Position numbers and translations under genes: made by a program. A stretch of 64,000 bases of DNA, from the NCBI RefSeq assembly GCF_000284295.1, contig NC_017093.1, forward strand, positions 7,750,001-7,814,000, given 5' to 3'. Source of the DNA: Actinoplanes missouriensis 431 (GTDB taxonomy: Bacteria; Actinomycetota; Actinomycetes; Mycobacteriales; Micromonosporaceae). The notes beneath the pieces are model-generated. The model worked only from the letters and a program-made list of their open reading frames with translations, was not told where the DNA came from and did no database searches. Below are positions 17,250 to 26,124 of the stretch, one piece after another; the first letter of the stretch is position 1; each line of letters starts with the position of its first letter.

Positions 17250-18950
17250 TCAGGCCGCTCCGCCGCCCGGGAAATCCGGACCTTGGAAATCGCCGGCCGG
17301 GAACTCGGTGGCGCGGAAGCCGGGCCGCAGGACGCCGATCGCCGGCGGGTCCAGCGGCGGCCGCGGGCGCAGCATGCCGGGCCTGGTGGCCGGGAGCGGC
17401 TCGGAGTCGAGCAGCGGCGCCGAGCCGAGCGGCCTGGTCAGCAGCCGCATGTCGGGGCGCTCGCTCGGAGCAGCGGCGGACGCCGTAACCCGGTGCTCGC
17501 TGTCGTCCGGCTCCGATTCGTGCTGTTCGTCCGGCTCGTGCGCTTCCTCGGCCTCGTCGAGCGCCGCTGCGGAGCGCTCGTCCTCCGCGAAATCGTCCTC
17601 GCCATCACCCGAAGACGGCTCCTCGAACTGATCGGAATCAGCCACAGCCTCGAAGTCACCCACCGTCTCCGGCTCGGGCGCTTCCTCCGGCTCGCCCATC
17701 GATTCCGGCGCGGCGGTCAGATCCGGCGCGCGGACCGGGTCAGGCTCAGCGGTCAGGTCCGGCTCAGCGGTCAGGTCGGGCTCGGCTATCGGGTCCGGCT
17801 CGGCGATCGAGTCCGGCTCAGCGACGCGGTCCGGCTCAGCGATCGGGTCCGGCTCAGCGACGGGGTCCGGCTCGGCGATGGGGTCGGGGCTGTCGTCCAT
17901 GGCGGGGATCGGGTCCATCCCGGCCGCCGACACCACCACCGGGTCCTGCGCCGCCGCGTCGTCCACGCCGTCCAGCAGCGGGGACACCTGCGGGGTCGCC
18001 AGATCACGGCGGGCCGCTATCAGGTCCGGCCGGGGCGCCGTGGTCTTCACCGGCGCCAGCCCCGCCGTCACGGCCGACACTATCTCCGCCGCGTAACGGC
18101 CGTCCGGGTCGTAGTCCGGGTCGAAGACGGTGATCTCCACGCCGAGGCAGTGCGGCGACTCGACCAGACCGGCCAGCAGCAGCTCCAGCTCGGGGAAGGC
18201 GATGCCACCCGGGTCCGGCGCGTCCACGGCCGGCATCACCGCCGGGTCCAGGACGTCGACGTCGATGTGCACCCAGTACCCCGCGCAGTCGACCAGCTGG
18301 TCGCGTGCCCACTGGGCGCTGCGGGCCGCCCCCTCGGCGCGCAGGGCCGGCACCGGCCGGGTCACGATCCCGGCGGCCTGCAGGTCCAGCCGGTACTCGT
18401 CCTGGGCGCGGATGCCGAGGACCACCACGTCGACGTCGCGGAAGTACGGCCGGCGGCGCTCGATCGCGGCCAGGTCGGCCTGACCACGACCGGTCACCAG
18501 GGCCAGGTCCTCACCGGCGGCTGCGCCCACGTAGGACGCGTTGCCCGGGTGCCGGAAATCGGAGTGCCCGTCCACGAAGACCAGGCCGATCCGTCCGCCG
18601 ACCGCCTCGCCGAGACGGTGCATGGCGACGCCGGATCCGATCAGGATGGAACAGTCCCCGCCGAGCACCACCGGGAACTCACCGCCGTCGATGATCGCGC
18701 CGATCCGGTCGGCCAGCGCCCGCGAGTACGCGGCGATCTCCGCGGCGTGGGCGACGCCGTCACCGGGACGCCAGTCGCCCGGGTCGTACCGCGGCGGGGT
18801 GAGGCAGCCCGCGTCGCGGGCGCCGAGCTTGCTCAGTAGTCCGTGGTCGCGGAGGGCGCCGGGCGCCTTGGCGCAGCCCGGCACCGACGTCGCGGTCGGC
18901 GGGCGCAGGCCGAGATTGGACGGCGCGTCCAGAACGGCGATGCGGCGCAC
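17250..18950 (-). CDS. Arginase/agmatinase-fold protein with long acidic repeat tail
   Basis: 566 residues from GTG 18950, just after a GAGGGGGG ribosome site. Residues 1-300 are an arginase/ureohydrolase domain: VVLGGDCS (97-101), FVDGHSD (125-131) and VHIDVDVLDP (227-236, D230/D232/D235). The first metal ligand, normally His in GGDHS, is Cys100 here, and DAHxD is DGHSD, so the manganese site is altered. About 265 residues follow with no known domain. Residues 355-410 are a six-residue repeat around AEPD, then comes a Glu/Asp-rich stretch and a proline-rich end. Ordinary arginases are about 300 residues. Substrate is uncertain; amidine hydrolysis is a family inference. The tail may be a disordered adaptor. 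Confidence 0.85.
   Translation of the reverse strand: MRRIAVLDAPSNLGLRPPTATSVPGCAKAPGALRDHGLLSKLGARDAGCLTPPRYDPGDWRPGDGVAHAAEIAAYSRALADRIGAIIDGGEFPVVLGGDCSILIGSGVAMHRLGEAVGGRIGLVFVDGHSDFRHPGNASYVGAAAGEDLALVTGRGQADLAAIERRRPYFRDVDVVVLGIRAQDEYRLDLQAAGIVTRPVPALRAEGAARSAQWARDQLVDCAGYWVHIDVDVLDPAVMPAVDAPDPGGIAFPELELLLAGLVESPHCLGVEITVFDPDYDPDGRYAAEIVSAVTAGLAPVKTTAPRPDLIAARRDLATPQVSPLLDGVDDAAAQDPVVVSAAGMDPIPAMDDSPDPIAEPDPVAEPDPIAEPDRVAEPDSIAEPDPIAEPDLTAEPDLTAEPDPVRAPDLTAAPESMGEPEEAPEPETVGDFEAVADSDQFEEPSSGDGEDDFAEDERSAAALDEAEEAHEPDEQHESEPDDSEHRVTASAAAPSERPDMRLLTRPLGSAPLLDSEPLPATRPGMLRPRPPLDPPAIGVLRPGFRATEFPAGDFQGPDFPGGGAA
17721..17888 (-). repeat. 18-bp tandem repeats encoding (x)xAEPD in the arginase-fold tail
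   Basis: About nine in-frame imperfect 18-base units built on GGCTCAGCGA/GGTCCGGCTC encode six-residue AEPD-type repeats. All unit changes keep the frame. Confidence 0.8.
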
Positions 18951-18987
18951 GACGCCCCCCTCTTCCTCAGTAGTAAGAAGCGCTGCC

Positions 18988-19956
18988 CTAGAAGAGCGCG
19001 CTGGCGAGGGCACGGCGTGCGCCGGCCACCGCGGGATCGTCCGGACCGGCCACGCTGAACAGCGACAGCAGGTGCTTGCGCACGGCGTCGCGATCCTCGC
19101 CGCTGGTGCGCTTCACCAGGCGGACCAGCCGCGCGTACGCGTCGGCGGCCTGCCCGCTGAGCACCTCGATGTCGGCGGCGAGCCGCTGCGACTCGACGTC
19201 GTCCGGGTTCGCCTCGGCCTTGGCGAGCACGGCCGCCGGGTCAGCGCCGCTGATCCGGCGGTAGAGCTCGACCTGGGCCAGCCCGGCCTCGGCCGCCGCG
19301 TCGGCCGGCGACTCCGCCAGGATCTTGCGGTACGCCGCCTCGGCCGCGTCCAGGTCGCCGGTCATCAGGGCGTCGTCGGCCGCGTCGAGCCGCGGGTCCT
19401 CGGGCGCGGCCACGCTCACTCCGGCCGCCTTGAGAACGGCGTCGATGTACTGCCGGATCTGGGCCTCGGGGAGCACCCCGGTGAAGCCCTCGACCGGCTG
19501 GCCGCCGATCACCGCGGTGACCATCGGGATGCCCTGCACCCGGAAGACCTGAGCGAGGCGCGGGTTGGAGTCCACATCGACCTTGCCGAGGAGCCAGGCC
19601 CCCGCGTACTCCCCGGCCAGCCGCTCCAGCACCGGCGAGAGCTGCTTGCACGGCTCGCACCAGTCGGCCCAGAAGTCCAGCAGGATCGGCGTGGTCAGGG
19701 ACCGCTCCAGGACGGACTGGAAGTTGGCCTCGTTGACCTCGATGATGGTCTCCGGCGAGACGCCGGGAACCGCACCGGGGACACCGGCCGGCGGCGGGGC
19801 GGCTGCGGGCGCGCCGGTTGCCGGGTTACTGGTCGCCGGGGCACTGGTCGCCGGGGCACTGGGCGCGGCCGGTTTGGCCGGCGCCGAGGGGCGCAGCGCG
19901 CTGAGATCGACCGCGCCGCGGGTGAAGATCGACGGAGTGGTCCGTGGGTCGCTCAT
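18988..19956 (-). CDS. Thioredoxin-TPR protein, CnoX/YbbN family
   Basis: 322 residues. An N-terminal 65-residue Ala/Pro/Thr-rich linker precedes a thioredoxin domain with the active site WADWCEPCK (C100, C103), then a TPR-like helical region to the end. YbbN/CnoX proteins act as chaperones/holdases and redox helpers in the cytosol. Many family members lack one cysteine, but here both are present. The upstream AT-rich stretch CTAAATAACC immediately before ATG 19956 lacks a ribosome site and could be a -10 box of a leaderless transcript (inference). The arginase-fold gene follows 37 bases downstream in the same direction. Confidence 0.88.
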   Translation of the reverse strand: MSDPRTTPSIFTRGAVDLSALRPSAPAKPAAPSAPATSAPATSNPATGAPAAAPPPAGVPGAVPGVSPETIIEVNEANFQSVLERSLTTPILLDFWADWCEPCKQLSPVLERLAGEYAGAWLLGKVDVDSNPRLAQVFRVQGIPMVTAVIGGQPVEGFTGVLPEAQIRQYIDAVLKAAGVSVAAPEDPRLDAADDALMTGDLDAAEAAYRKILAESPADAAAEAGLAQVELYRRISGADPAAVLAKAEANPDDVESQRLAADIEVLSGQAADAYARLVRLVKRTSGEDRDAVRKHLLSLFSVAGPDDPAVAGARRALASALF

Positions 19957-20031
19957 GGTTATTTAGTCTCGCACGCAGCAACGCCTGTTCGCGCCGCCAC
20001 CAGGCCGCCGATATCGGACGTCACAGCGCTC

Positions 20032-21705
20032 CTAGAACCGGGCCGGCTCGCGGTAGATCCCCCACTCGTCCTTCAGCACGCCGCAGATCTCGCCCAGCGT
20101 CGCCTCGGCGCGGGCGGCGTCGAGCATCGCGGGGATCATGTTCTCCCCGGTGCGGGCCGTCGCGACCAGCCTCTCGAGAGCCGCCTTGACCCGTACCCCA
20201 TCACGGTTGATCTTGCGAGTGCCCAGCTCGCGCCGCTGCACCACCTCGACCTCGTGGGAGACACGCAGGATCTCCAGGTCCTTGGCGACGGTGGTGGTGT
20301 GCGCGTTGACGCCGACCACCCTCTTGTCGCCTTTCTCCAGCGCCTGCTGGTAGACGAACGCGGCCTCGGCGATGTTCGCGGTGAACCAGCCGTCCTCGAT
20401 GCCACGCAGGATGCCCTGTGTCACGCTGCCGTCGTGACCGAGCTCGCGGATCCGGGCGAAGATCTCCTCGGCCTCGGCCTCGATCCGGTCGGTGAGCGCC
20501 TCCACGTACCACGAACCGCCGAGCGGGTCGGCCACATTGACCACACCCGTCTCCTCCATCAGCACCTGCTGGGTGCGCAGGGCGATCTCGGCCGACTCGT
20601 CGGTGGGCAGCGCGAGGGTCTCGTCGAGCGCGTTGGTGTGCAGCGAGTTGGTGCCGCCGAGGACCGCCGCCAGGGCCTCGACAGCGGTCCGGACCACGTT
20701 GTTGACCGGCTGCTGCGCGGTCAGCGAGACACCGGCGGTCTGCGTGTGGAACTTCAGCCACAGCGCTTTCTCGCTCGTCGCGCCGTAGTCGTCGCGCAGG
20801 TGCCGGGCCCAGATCCGGCGGGCCGCCCGGAACTTCGCGATCTCCTCGAAGAAGTCGACGTGCGCGTCGAAGAAGAAGCTCAGGCCGGGCGCGAACTGGT
20901 TGACGTCGAGACCGCGGGACAGGCCCAGCTCGACGTACCCGAAGCCGTCCGCGAGGGTGTAGGCAAGCTCCTGCGCGGCGGTCGCCCCGGCCTCGCGGAT
21001 GTGGTAGCCGGAGACGCTGAGCGGCTTGTATTTCGGGATCTCGGCCGCGCAGTACTCCATCAGGTCACCGATCAGGCGCAGGTGCGGCTCGGGCTCGAAG
21101 AGCCACTCCTTCTGCGCGATGTACTCCTTGAAGATGTCGGTCTGCAGCGTGCCGTCGAGCTTGCTGAGGTCGGCGCCCTGCCGCTCGGCGGCCACCAGGT
21201 ACATGCAGAAGACCGGCACCGCGGGACCGGAGATGGTCATGCTGGTGGTGACGTCCTGCAGGGGGATGCCGTCGAAGAGCACGTCCATGTCGGCGGCCGA
21301 GTCGATCGCCACGCCGCAGTGGCCGACCTCGCCGAGCGACTGCGGCTCGTCCGAGTCGCGGCCCATCAGCGTGGGCATGTCGAACGCGACGCTGAGCCCG
21401 CCGCCTCCGGCCGCGAGGATCATCTTGTAGCGCTCGTTGGTCTGCCGGGCGTTGCCGAACCCCGCGAACTGCCGGATGGTCCAGGTCCTGCCGCGATAGC
21501 CGGTGGGATAAAGACCGCGGGTGTACGGGTATTCGCCCGGCCACCCGATGCGATCGAAGCCCGGGTAGTCGGCGCCGTCCGGCGGGCCGTAGACGGGATC
21601 GACCGTCGAACCGGAGAGCGTGGTGAAGTCGGCGTCCCGCTTGCGGGCAGCATCGAAGCGTCGTTGCCAGCGCTCCCGGCCGGCGGCGATCTCGGCAGCG
21701 TTCAT
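20032..21705 (-). CDS. Acyl-CoA mutase large subunit (methylmalonyl-CoA mutase-type, no B12 domain)
   Basis: 557 residues, the length of the large/alpha chain that lacks the C-terminal cobalamin-binding domain. Signature stretches include GLYPTGYRGRTWTIRQFAGFG, LSVAFDMPTLMG, ISGYHIREAGATA, FHTQTAGVSLTAQQP and NSLHTNALDET. The enzyme needs a separate B12 subunit, which is not in the window, and rearranges methylmalonyl-CoA/succinyl-CoA or isobutyryl-CoA/butyryl-CoA. The Tyr in GLYPTGY favours methylmalonyl-CoA, while the FHTQTAG stretch resembles IcmA-like and archaeal forms, so the substrate is left open. The MeaB chaperone, epimerase and adenosyltransferase genes nearby support a B12-dependent acyl-CoA route. 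Confidence 0.9.
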   Translation of the reverse strand: MNAAEIAAGRERWQRRFDAARKRDADFTTLSGSTVDPVYGPPDGADYPGFDRIGWPGEYPYTRGLYPTGYRGRTWTIRQFAGFGNARQTNERYKMILAAGGGGLSVAFDMPTLMGRDSDEPQSLGEVGHCGVAIDSAADMDVLFDGIPLQDVTTSMTISGPAVPVFCMYLVAAERQGADLSKLDGTLQTDIFKEYIAQKEWLFEPEPHLRLIGDLMEYCAAEIPKYKPLSVSGYHIREAGATAAQELAYTLADGFGYVELGLSRGLDVNQFAPGLSFFFDAHVDFFEEIAKFRAARRIWARHLRDDYGATSEKALWLKFHTQTAGVSLTAQQPVNNVVRTAVEALAAVLGGTNSLHTNALDETLALPTDESAEIALRTQQVLMEETGVVNVADPLGGSWYVEALTDRIEAEAEEIFARIRELGHDGSVTQGILRGIEDGWFTANIAEAAFVYQQALEKGDKRVVGVNAHTTTVAKDLEILRVSHEVEVVQRRELGTRKINRDGVRVKAALERLVATARTGENMIPAMLDAARAEATLGEICGVLKDEWGIYREPARF

Positions 21706-21726
21706 CCCGACATCCTAGAGCAGAAC

Positions 21727-21736
21727 TGAACGTTCA
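21727..21736. promoter_or_regulatory. Palindrome TGAACGTTCA upstream of the mutase gene
   Basis: A perfect 10-base palindrome in a locally AT-rich stretch, 21 bases before the mutase ATG (21705, minus strand). Position and symmetry fit a TetR-type operator for acyl-CoA metabolism; there is no direct evidence. Confidence 0.35.
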
Positions 21737-21888
21737 TTAAGGCTATGACCCGGTTGCGATGACCAGCATGAGCTGTTCATCCCACTTTGACTGTTGTCGC
21801 TTCTTGCCCGGCCGACCGTCCGATCGCGAGAGTGGTCAGCGGATCCCCCCACCGCCCCGGTGGCGTCCGCCACGCTGCCGGGGCACCC

Positions 21889-23226
21889 TCAGACGATCTC
21901 CGGCACCCGGTGCTCGAAGATCCACGCCTGCGGGTCGCCCTTCCGGGTGAGCATCTTCGCCACCAGCGGGAACATCGCGTCCCGGATGGCCGCGCCGACC
22001 GGTCCGGCCGTCTTGCCGCTGCCGTTGCGGCGGCCGTGCGCGACGACCTTCTGCACACGGGTACGGCGGAGACGCTCGTATTTCTCCAGCGCGGCCGCCG
22101 TGTCGCCGGTCGCCGCCAGGCATCGCCCCAGGGTGACGGCGTCCTCGATCGCCATCGACGCGCCCTGGCCGGAGGAGGGCGAGACGGCGTGGGCCGCGTC
22201 GCCGATCAGGACGGTTCGCCGCGAGCGCCACACCGGGACCCGGCGCAGGTCCTCGGTGTTCCACGGGCCGAGCACCTCGTCGCTGGCCCGGATGATCGCG
22301 GCGGCGGGCAGGTCGTCGCCGTCGAAGAGGTCGATCAGGTAGTTCTTCCAGCTCTCCGGGGTGAACTCGCCGGGGCGGACCGGCTCCCGCCGCGGCGGAT
22401 TGGCGAACCACCAGACCCGATTCCCGGGCCGATCCTCCGCGACCGGCCCGCTACCGGCGGCCGGCTCGTGGGCCGGTTCATGGGGCGGCTCGTGGGACGG
22501 CTCGTAGGGCGGCTCGTGGGACGGCTCGTAGGCCGGCTCGCGGAGCGGCTCGCGGGGCGGCGCGTGGGGCGGCTCGTGGGGCGGCTCGACCACCCAGCCG
22601 AAGAAGGCTCGGCGCCCGAAGGCCATCTGCACCAGGCCCGGGACGCCGGCGTCGACCGGACGGCTGGTGAACCCACCGGCGTTGAGCAGACCCAGATAGG
22701 CGGGCTCGGCGGCGCCCGGGTTCAGCGCCGCGCGGACGCGGGAGCGGAGGCCGTCCGCGCCGACCAGCAGTTCCCCCTCCGCCTCACCGCCGTCCTCGAA
22801 CCGCACGGTCACGCCGGGCTCGGTGAAGCCGACGACCCGGCGGCCGTGCTCGATCGGGATGCCGCGCTCGGCCGCCGCTGACCGCAGCGCCGCGTAGAGG
22901 TCGGCACGCCGGATCGTCGTCGTCGTGGAACCGTCCGCGGCCGGGCCGCCGAGCGGCAGCACCGCGAGCCGCTTTCCCCGGCTGTTGCACATCGCCAGGG
23001 CCGGTGTGGGGAAGCCGGCCGCCAGCATCCGCTCGGGGTCGAGGCCGAGGTCACGCAGGGCGGCCACGCCGTTGACGGCCACCGTCAGGAACGCGCCGCG
23101 CTCGTCGGCGCCACGCTCGCGGGCCTCGAAGACGCGGGGCTCCCATCCGGCGCGGTGCAGGGCGATGGCGGTGACCGCTCCGGCGATGCCACCTCCGGCG
23201 ATCAGAGCTCTCGGTTTATTAGTCAT
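21889..23226 (-). CDS. FAD-dependent monooxygenase with His/Glu/Pro repeat insertion
   Basis: 445 residues from ATG 23226 (MTNKPRALIAGGGIAG), giving the GxGxxG FAD-binding start at residue 8. Further family motifs are LLVGADGLRSRVR (154-165) and VLIGDAAHAVSPSSGQG, the GD motif. This is the PHBH/UbiH aromatic hydroxylase fold, using NAD(P)H and O2. Residues 214-258 are an insertion of repeated HEPP/HEPS-type units in the substrate-binding half; the rest aligns normally in appearance. Divergent from a PadR regulator at 23280, which probably controls it. The substrate is unknown; drug or tetracycline-type hydroxylation is one possibility. Confidence 0.88.
   Translation of the reverse strand: MTNKPRALIAGGGIAGAVTAIALHRAGWEPRVFEARERGADERGAFLTVAVNGVAALRDLGLDPERMLAAGFPTPALAMCNSRGKRLAVLPLGGPAADGSTTTTIRRADLYAALRSAAAERGIPIEHGRRVVGFTEPGVTVRFEDGGEAEGELLVGADGLRSRVRAALNPGAAEPAYLGLLNAGGFTSRPVDAGVPGLVQMAFGRRAFFGWVVEPPHEPPHAPPREPLREPAYEPSHEPPYEPSHEPPHEPAHEPAAGSGPVAEDRPGNRVWWFANPPRREPVRPGEFTPESWKNYLIDLFDGDDLPAAAIIRASDEVLGPWNTEDLRRVPVWRSRRTVLIGDAAHAVSPSSGQGASMAIEDAVTLGRCLAATGDTAAALEKYERLRRTRVQKVVAHGRRNGSGKTAGPVGAAIRDAMFPLVAKMLTRKGDPQAWIFEHRVPEIV
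22453..22587 (-). repeat. In-frame minisatellite encoding HEPP-like units
   Basis: About eleven imperfect 12-base units, GGCTCGTGGGG-like on the plus strand, encode the His/Glu/Pro-rich insertion in the monooxygenase. Changes between units are mostly single bases that keep the frame. Confidence 0.85.
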
Positions 23227-23252
23227 GTAATGACTATTGATGCCATGACTAA
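23219..23252. promoter_or_regulatory. Operator-like inverted repeats between monooxygenase and PadR genes
   Basis: AGTCATGTAATGACT (23221-23235) is a 6-bp inverted repeat with a 3-base spacer. A third ATGACT half-site follows, so TTAGTCAT (23219) and ATGACTAA (23245) also pair over 8 bp. The region is AT-rich. It overlaps the monooxygenase start codon and lies 28 bases before the PadR ATG, as expected for an autoregulated PadR operator (inference). Confidence 0.55.
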
Positions 23253-23279
23253 GAACCGTCAAGGCCTATTCTGAGCGCC

Positions 23280-23864
23280 ATGAAGCGGTCCCCCCTCGCG
23301 ATGGTTCTGCTGGCGCTACTGGTGGAGGCGCCGATGCACCCGTACCGGATGCAGCAGATGATCAAAGAGCGCGGGCAGGACCAGCTGGTCAACGTCGCGC
23401 AGCGCAACAGCGTCTACCAGGCGCTGGACCGCCTGGTGCGGGACGGCCTGGTGCGCGCCGGCGGCACCAGCCGGGAGGCGGGACGGCCGGAGCGCACGGT
23501 CTACGAGGTGACCGCGGAAGGCACGGCCACCCTGCGGCAGTGGCTGCTGGAGACGCTGCCGGAGCCGGCCCGCGAGTTCCCGGAGTTCCCGGTGGCGCTC
23601 GCGTTCCTGCCGATGCTCAGCCCGGACGAGGCCGCCGGCCTGCTGCGCCGGCGGCTCACCACGCTGGAGGAACGCGCCGCCGGCATCGAGGCACAGGCAC
23701 CACCCGGGTTGCCACGGCTCTTCCTGGTCGAGGACGAGTACCGCGTCGTCCTGCTTCGCGCCGAGATCGCCTGGCTACGCGCCCTGACGGCCGATCTGGA
23801 GGCGGGGCGCCTCACCTGGGACCGTACCCTGATCGAGGAGACGCTGAAGCGTTTCGGCAGCTAG
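23280..23864 (+). CDS. PadR family transcriptional regulator
   Basis: 194 residues. The N-terminal winged helix-turn-helix reads MVLLALLVEAPMHPYRMQQMIKERG, then NSVYQALDRLVRDGLV and the wing ERTVYEVTAEG. The C-terminal Vir_C-like helical domain for dimerisation contains LEERAAGIEAQ and ends in long helices. PadR proteins repress detoxification or efflux genes until a ligand binds. The divergent FAD monooxygenase and the inverted repeats between the two genes make that gene the likely target. It converges with meaB, leaving 12 bases. Confidence 0.92.
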   Translation: MKRSPLAMVLLALLVEAPMHPYRMQQMIKERGQDQLVNVAQRNSVYQALDRLVRDGLVRAGGTSREAGRPERTVYEVTAEGTATLRQWLLETLPEPAREFPEFPVALAFLPMLSPDEAAGLLRRRLTTLEERAAGIEAQAPPGLPRLFLVEDEYRVVLLRAEIAWLRALTADLEAGRLTWDRTLIEETLKRFGS

Positions 23865-23876
23865 CCGCGGCAGGCG

Positions 23877-24833
23877 TCAGGTGAGGCCGGCCAGCAGCTC
23901 GCCGGCTGCGGCGTAGGGGTCCAGTTCGCCGGCTGCCACCTTCGCGGCCAGCTCGGTCAGGGTGGTTCCCTGCGACGGGTCGCCCATCCGGGCCCGCAAC
24001 GAGCCCAGGGCGATCGCGGACACCTCGGCGGCGGCGCGGCGCTCACGGCGTACCCGAAGGTTGTCGCTGCTCTCCAGCCAGTCCCGGTGCTTGGCGATCG
24101 CGGCGACCACGTCGTCCAGACCCTCGCCCTTGACCGCCACCGCGCGGGTGACCTGCGGCCGCCAGTCCCCCGGGCCGCGCTCGCCGAGGGCAAGCATCCC
24201 CTGGATGTCGCGGTAGGTGATGTCCGCGCCGGGGCGGTCCGCCTTGTTGATCACGAAGACGTCGGCGATCTCCAGGACGCCGGCCTTGACCGCCTGGATC
24301 GCGTCGCCCATGCCCGGCGCGAGCAGCACCAGCGTGGTGTCGGCGAGCGAGGCGATCTCCACCTCGGCCTGGCCGACACCGACCGTCTCGACCAGGATCA
24401 CGTCGCAGCCGGCGCCCTCCAGCACGCGCACCGCCTGGGGTGTCGCCGCCGAGAGACCGCCCAGCTGGCCGCGACTGGACATCGAGCGGATGTAGACGCC
24501 CCGGTCGGCGCTGTGGTCCTGCATCCGGATCCGGTCGCCGAGGATCGCGCCGCCGGTGAACGGGCTGGACGGGTCGACGGCGAGCACACCGACCCGGGCG
24601 CGTGTCGCGCGCAGCGCCCGGACCAGCTCGTTCGTGGTGGTGGACTTGCCGACGCCGGGCGCGCCGGTGAGGCCGACGACCTGGGCGCGGCCCGCGAACG
24701 GCGCCATCGCGGCGGCCACCTCGGGCAGCGCCGGATCGCCGTTCTCGACCAGGCTGATCAGGCGGGCGACGGACCGCGGATCGCCCTCTCTCGCCGCGGC
24801 GACGAGAGAGGGGACGTCGCGGGATCTGCTCAC
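23877..24833 (-). CDS. meaB: MeaB GTPase, acyl-CoA mutase chaperone
   Basis: 318 residues. P-loop GAPGVGKSTTT (57-67), VLAVDPSSPFTGGAILGDRIRM, ETVGVGQAEVEI (switch region) and NKADRPGAD (guanine specificity) are the hallmarks of the MeaB/ArgK G3E-type GTPases. MeaB protects and reloads cobalamin on methylmalonyl-CoA mutase. Its ATGA start overlaps the thiolase stop by four bases, so the two are coupled. The mutase large subunit lies 2.2 kb away on the same strand. Confidence 0.94.
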   Translation of the reverse strand: MSRSRDVPSLVAAAREGDPRSVARLISLVENGDPALPEVAAAMAPFAGRAQVVGLTGAPGVGKSTTTNELVRALRATRARVGVLAVDPSSPFTGGAILGDRIRMQDHSADRGVYIRSMSSRGQLGGLSAATPQAVRVLEGAGCDVILVETVGVGQAEVEIASLADTTLVLLAPGMGDAIQAVKAGVLEIADVFVINKADRPGADITYRDIQGMLALGERGPGDWRPQVTRAVAVKGEGLDDVVAAIAKHRDWLESSDNLRVRRERRAAAEVSAIALGSLRARMGDPSQGTTLTELAAKVAAGELDPYAAAGELLAGLT

Positions 24834-26047
24834 GCGGCCGGGGCCTCGGTCACCGGAGCGCCGGCCGGCACCTTGAGGATGAGGGCGTCGCCCTGGCCGC
24901 CGCCGCCGCAGAGGCCGGCCGCGCCGAGGCCCCCGCCGCGCCGCTGCAGTTCGAGGGCGAGGGTGAGCGCGAGCCGGGCGCCGGACATGCCGATCGGGTG
25001 GCCCAGGGCGATCGCGCCGCCGTTCACGTTGACGATCTCCTCGCTCACCTTGAGCTCGCGCGCCGACTGGATGACCACCTGGGCGAACGCCTCATTGATC
25101 TCGATCAGATCCAGATCGTCCACCGCGAGACCGGCCTTGTCCAGGGCGTGCCGGATGGCGTTGGCCGGCTGGGACTGCAGCGAGCTGTCCGGGCCGGCGA
25201 CGTTGCCGTGCGCGACGATCTCGGCGAGCCAGGTGAGCCCGAGCTCCTCGGCCTTGGCCTTGCTCATCACGACCACCGCGGCGGCGCCGTCGGAGATCGG
25301 GGAGGCGGAGGCCGCGGTGATCGTGCCGTCCGCGGTGAAGGCGGGGCGCAGCTTGGCCAGCGACTCGGCGGTGGTGTCCGGGCGCACGCCCTCGTCGGTG
25401 TCGACCGGGCCGGTGGCGCCGCGGCCGCCGGCCGGGACTCCCGTGATCTCCTCGGCGAACCGGCCCTCGCGCTGGGCCGCGGCGGCGCGCTGGTGGCTGA
25501 GCGCGGCGAACGCGTCCTGCTCGGCGCGGGTGATCCCGAGCGCGGTTCCGCTGGTCTCGGTGGACTCACCCATCGAGATGCCGGCCCACGGGTCGGTGAG
25601 CCCGTCGAGGGCCATGTGGTCGCGAACCGTCACGTCACCGAACTTCTTGCCCTGCCGGGAGTCGGTGAGCAGGTGCGGGGCGTTGGTCATCGACTCCATG
25701 CCGCCGGCCACCACGATGTCGAACTCGCCGGCCCGGATCAGCTGGTCGGCCAGGGCGATCGCGTCCAGCCCGGAGAGGCACACCTTGTTGACGGTGACGG
25801 CCGGGGTGGTCATCGGGATGCCGGCCGCGACGGCGGCCTGCCGGGCCGGGATCTGCCCGCAGCCGGCCTGCAGCACCTGACCCATGATCACGTACTGCAC
25901 CTGGTCGGGAGTGACGCCGGCGCGCTCGAGGGCGGCGGCGATCGCGTGACCGCCGAGGGCGGTGGCGGTCAGATGCTTGAGGTTGCCGAGCAGGCGCCCC
26001 ATCGGGGTCCGGGCGCCACTGACGATGACGGAGCTGGTCACGGTCAC
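24830..26047 (-). CDS. Acetyl-CoA C-acyltransferase (thiolase)
   Basis: About 405 residues from GTG 26047; the frame stays open to a GTG at 26083, which would add twelve residues. Thiolase active-site blocks are present: NKVCLSGLDAI with the nucleophilic Cys, NEAFAQV, GGAIALGHPIGMSGAR with the His, and GLCGGGGQGDA with the second Cys. The enzyme condenses or cleaves 3-ketoacyl-CoA, probably acetoacetyl-CoA. It forms an operon with meaB and is divergent from the epimerase across 77 bases. Confidence 0.92.
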   Translation of the reverse strand: MTVTSSVIVSGARTPMGRLLGNLKHLTATALGGHAIAAALERAGVTPDQVQYVIMGQVLQAGCGQIPARQAAVAAGIPMTTPAVTVNKVCLSGLDAIALADQLIRAGEFDIVVAGGMESMTNAPHLLTDSRQGKKFGDVTVRDHMALDGLTDPWAGISMGESTETSGTALGITRAEQDAFAALSHQRAAAAQREGRFAEEITGVPAGGRGATGPVDTDEGVRPDTTAESLAKLRPAFTADGTITAASASPISDGAAAVVVMSKAKAEELGLTWLAEIVAHGNVAGPDSSLQSQPANAIRHALDKAGLAVDDLDLIEINEAFAQVVIQSARELKVSEEIVNVNGGAIALGHPIGMSGARLALTLALELQRRGGGLGAAGLCGGGGQGDALILKVPAGAPVTEAPAA

Positions 26048-26124
26048 GATCCGATCTGCGTCGACCGAGTGCTGAGGAGACACCCGTCTGGCCTTAACGA
26101 TGGGTCAGGCCCGAGACTAACCGC

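Noticed and set aside
24830..26083. Riboswitch or B12 element near the cobalamin-dependent genes
   Set aside because: I looked for a B12-box-like stretch upstream of the mutase, thiolase-meaB and adenosyltransferase genes and saw none; leaders are too short.
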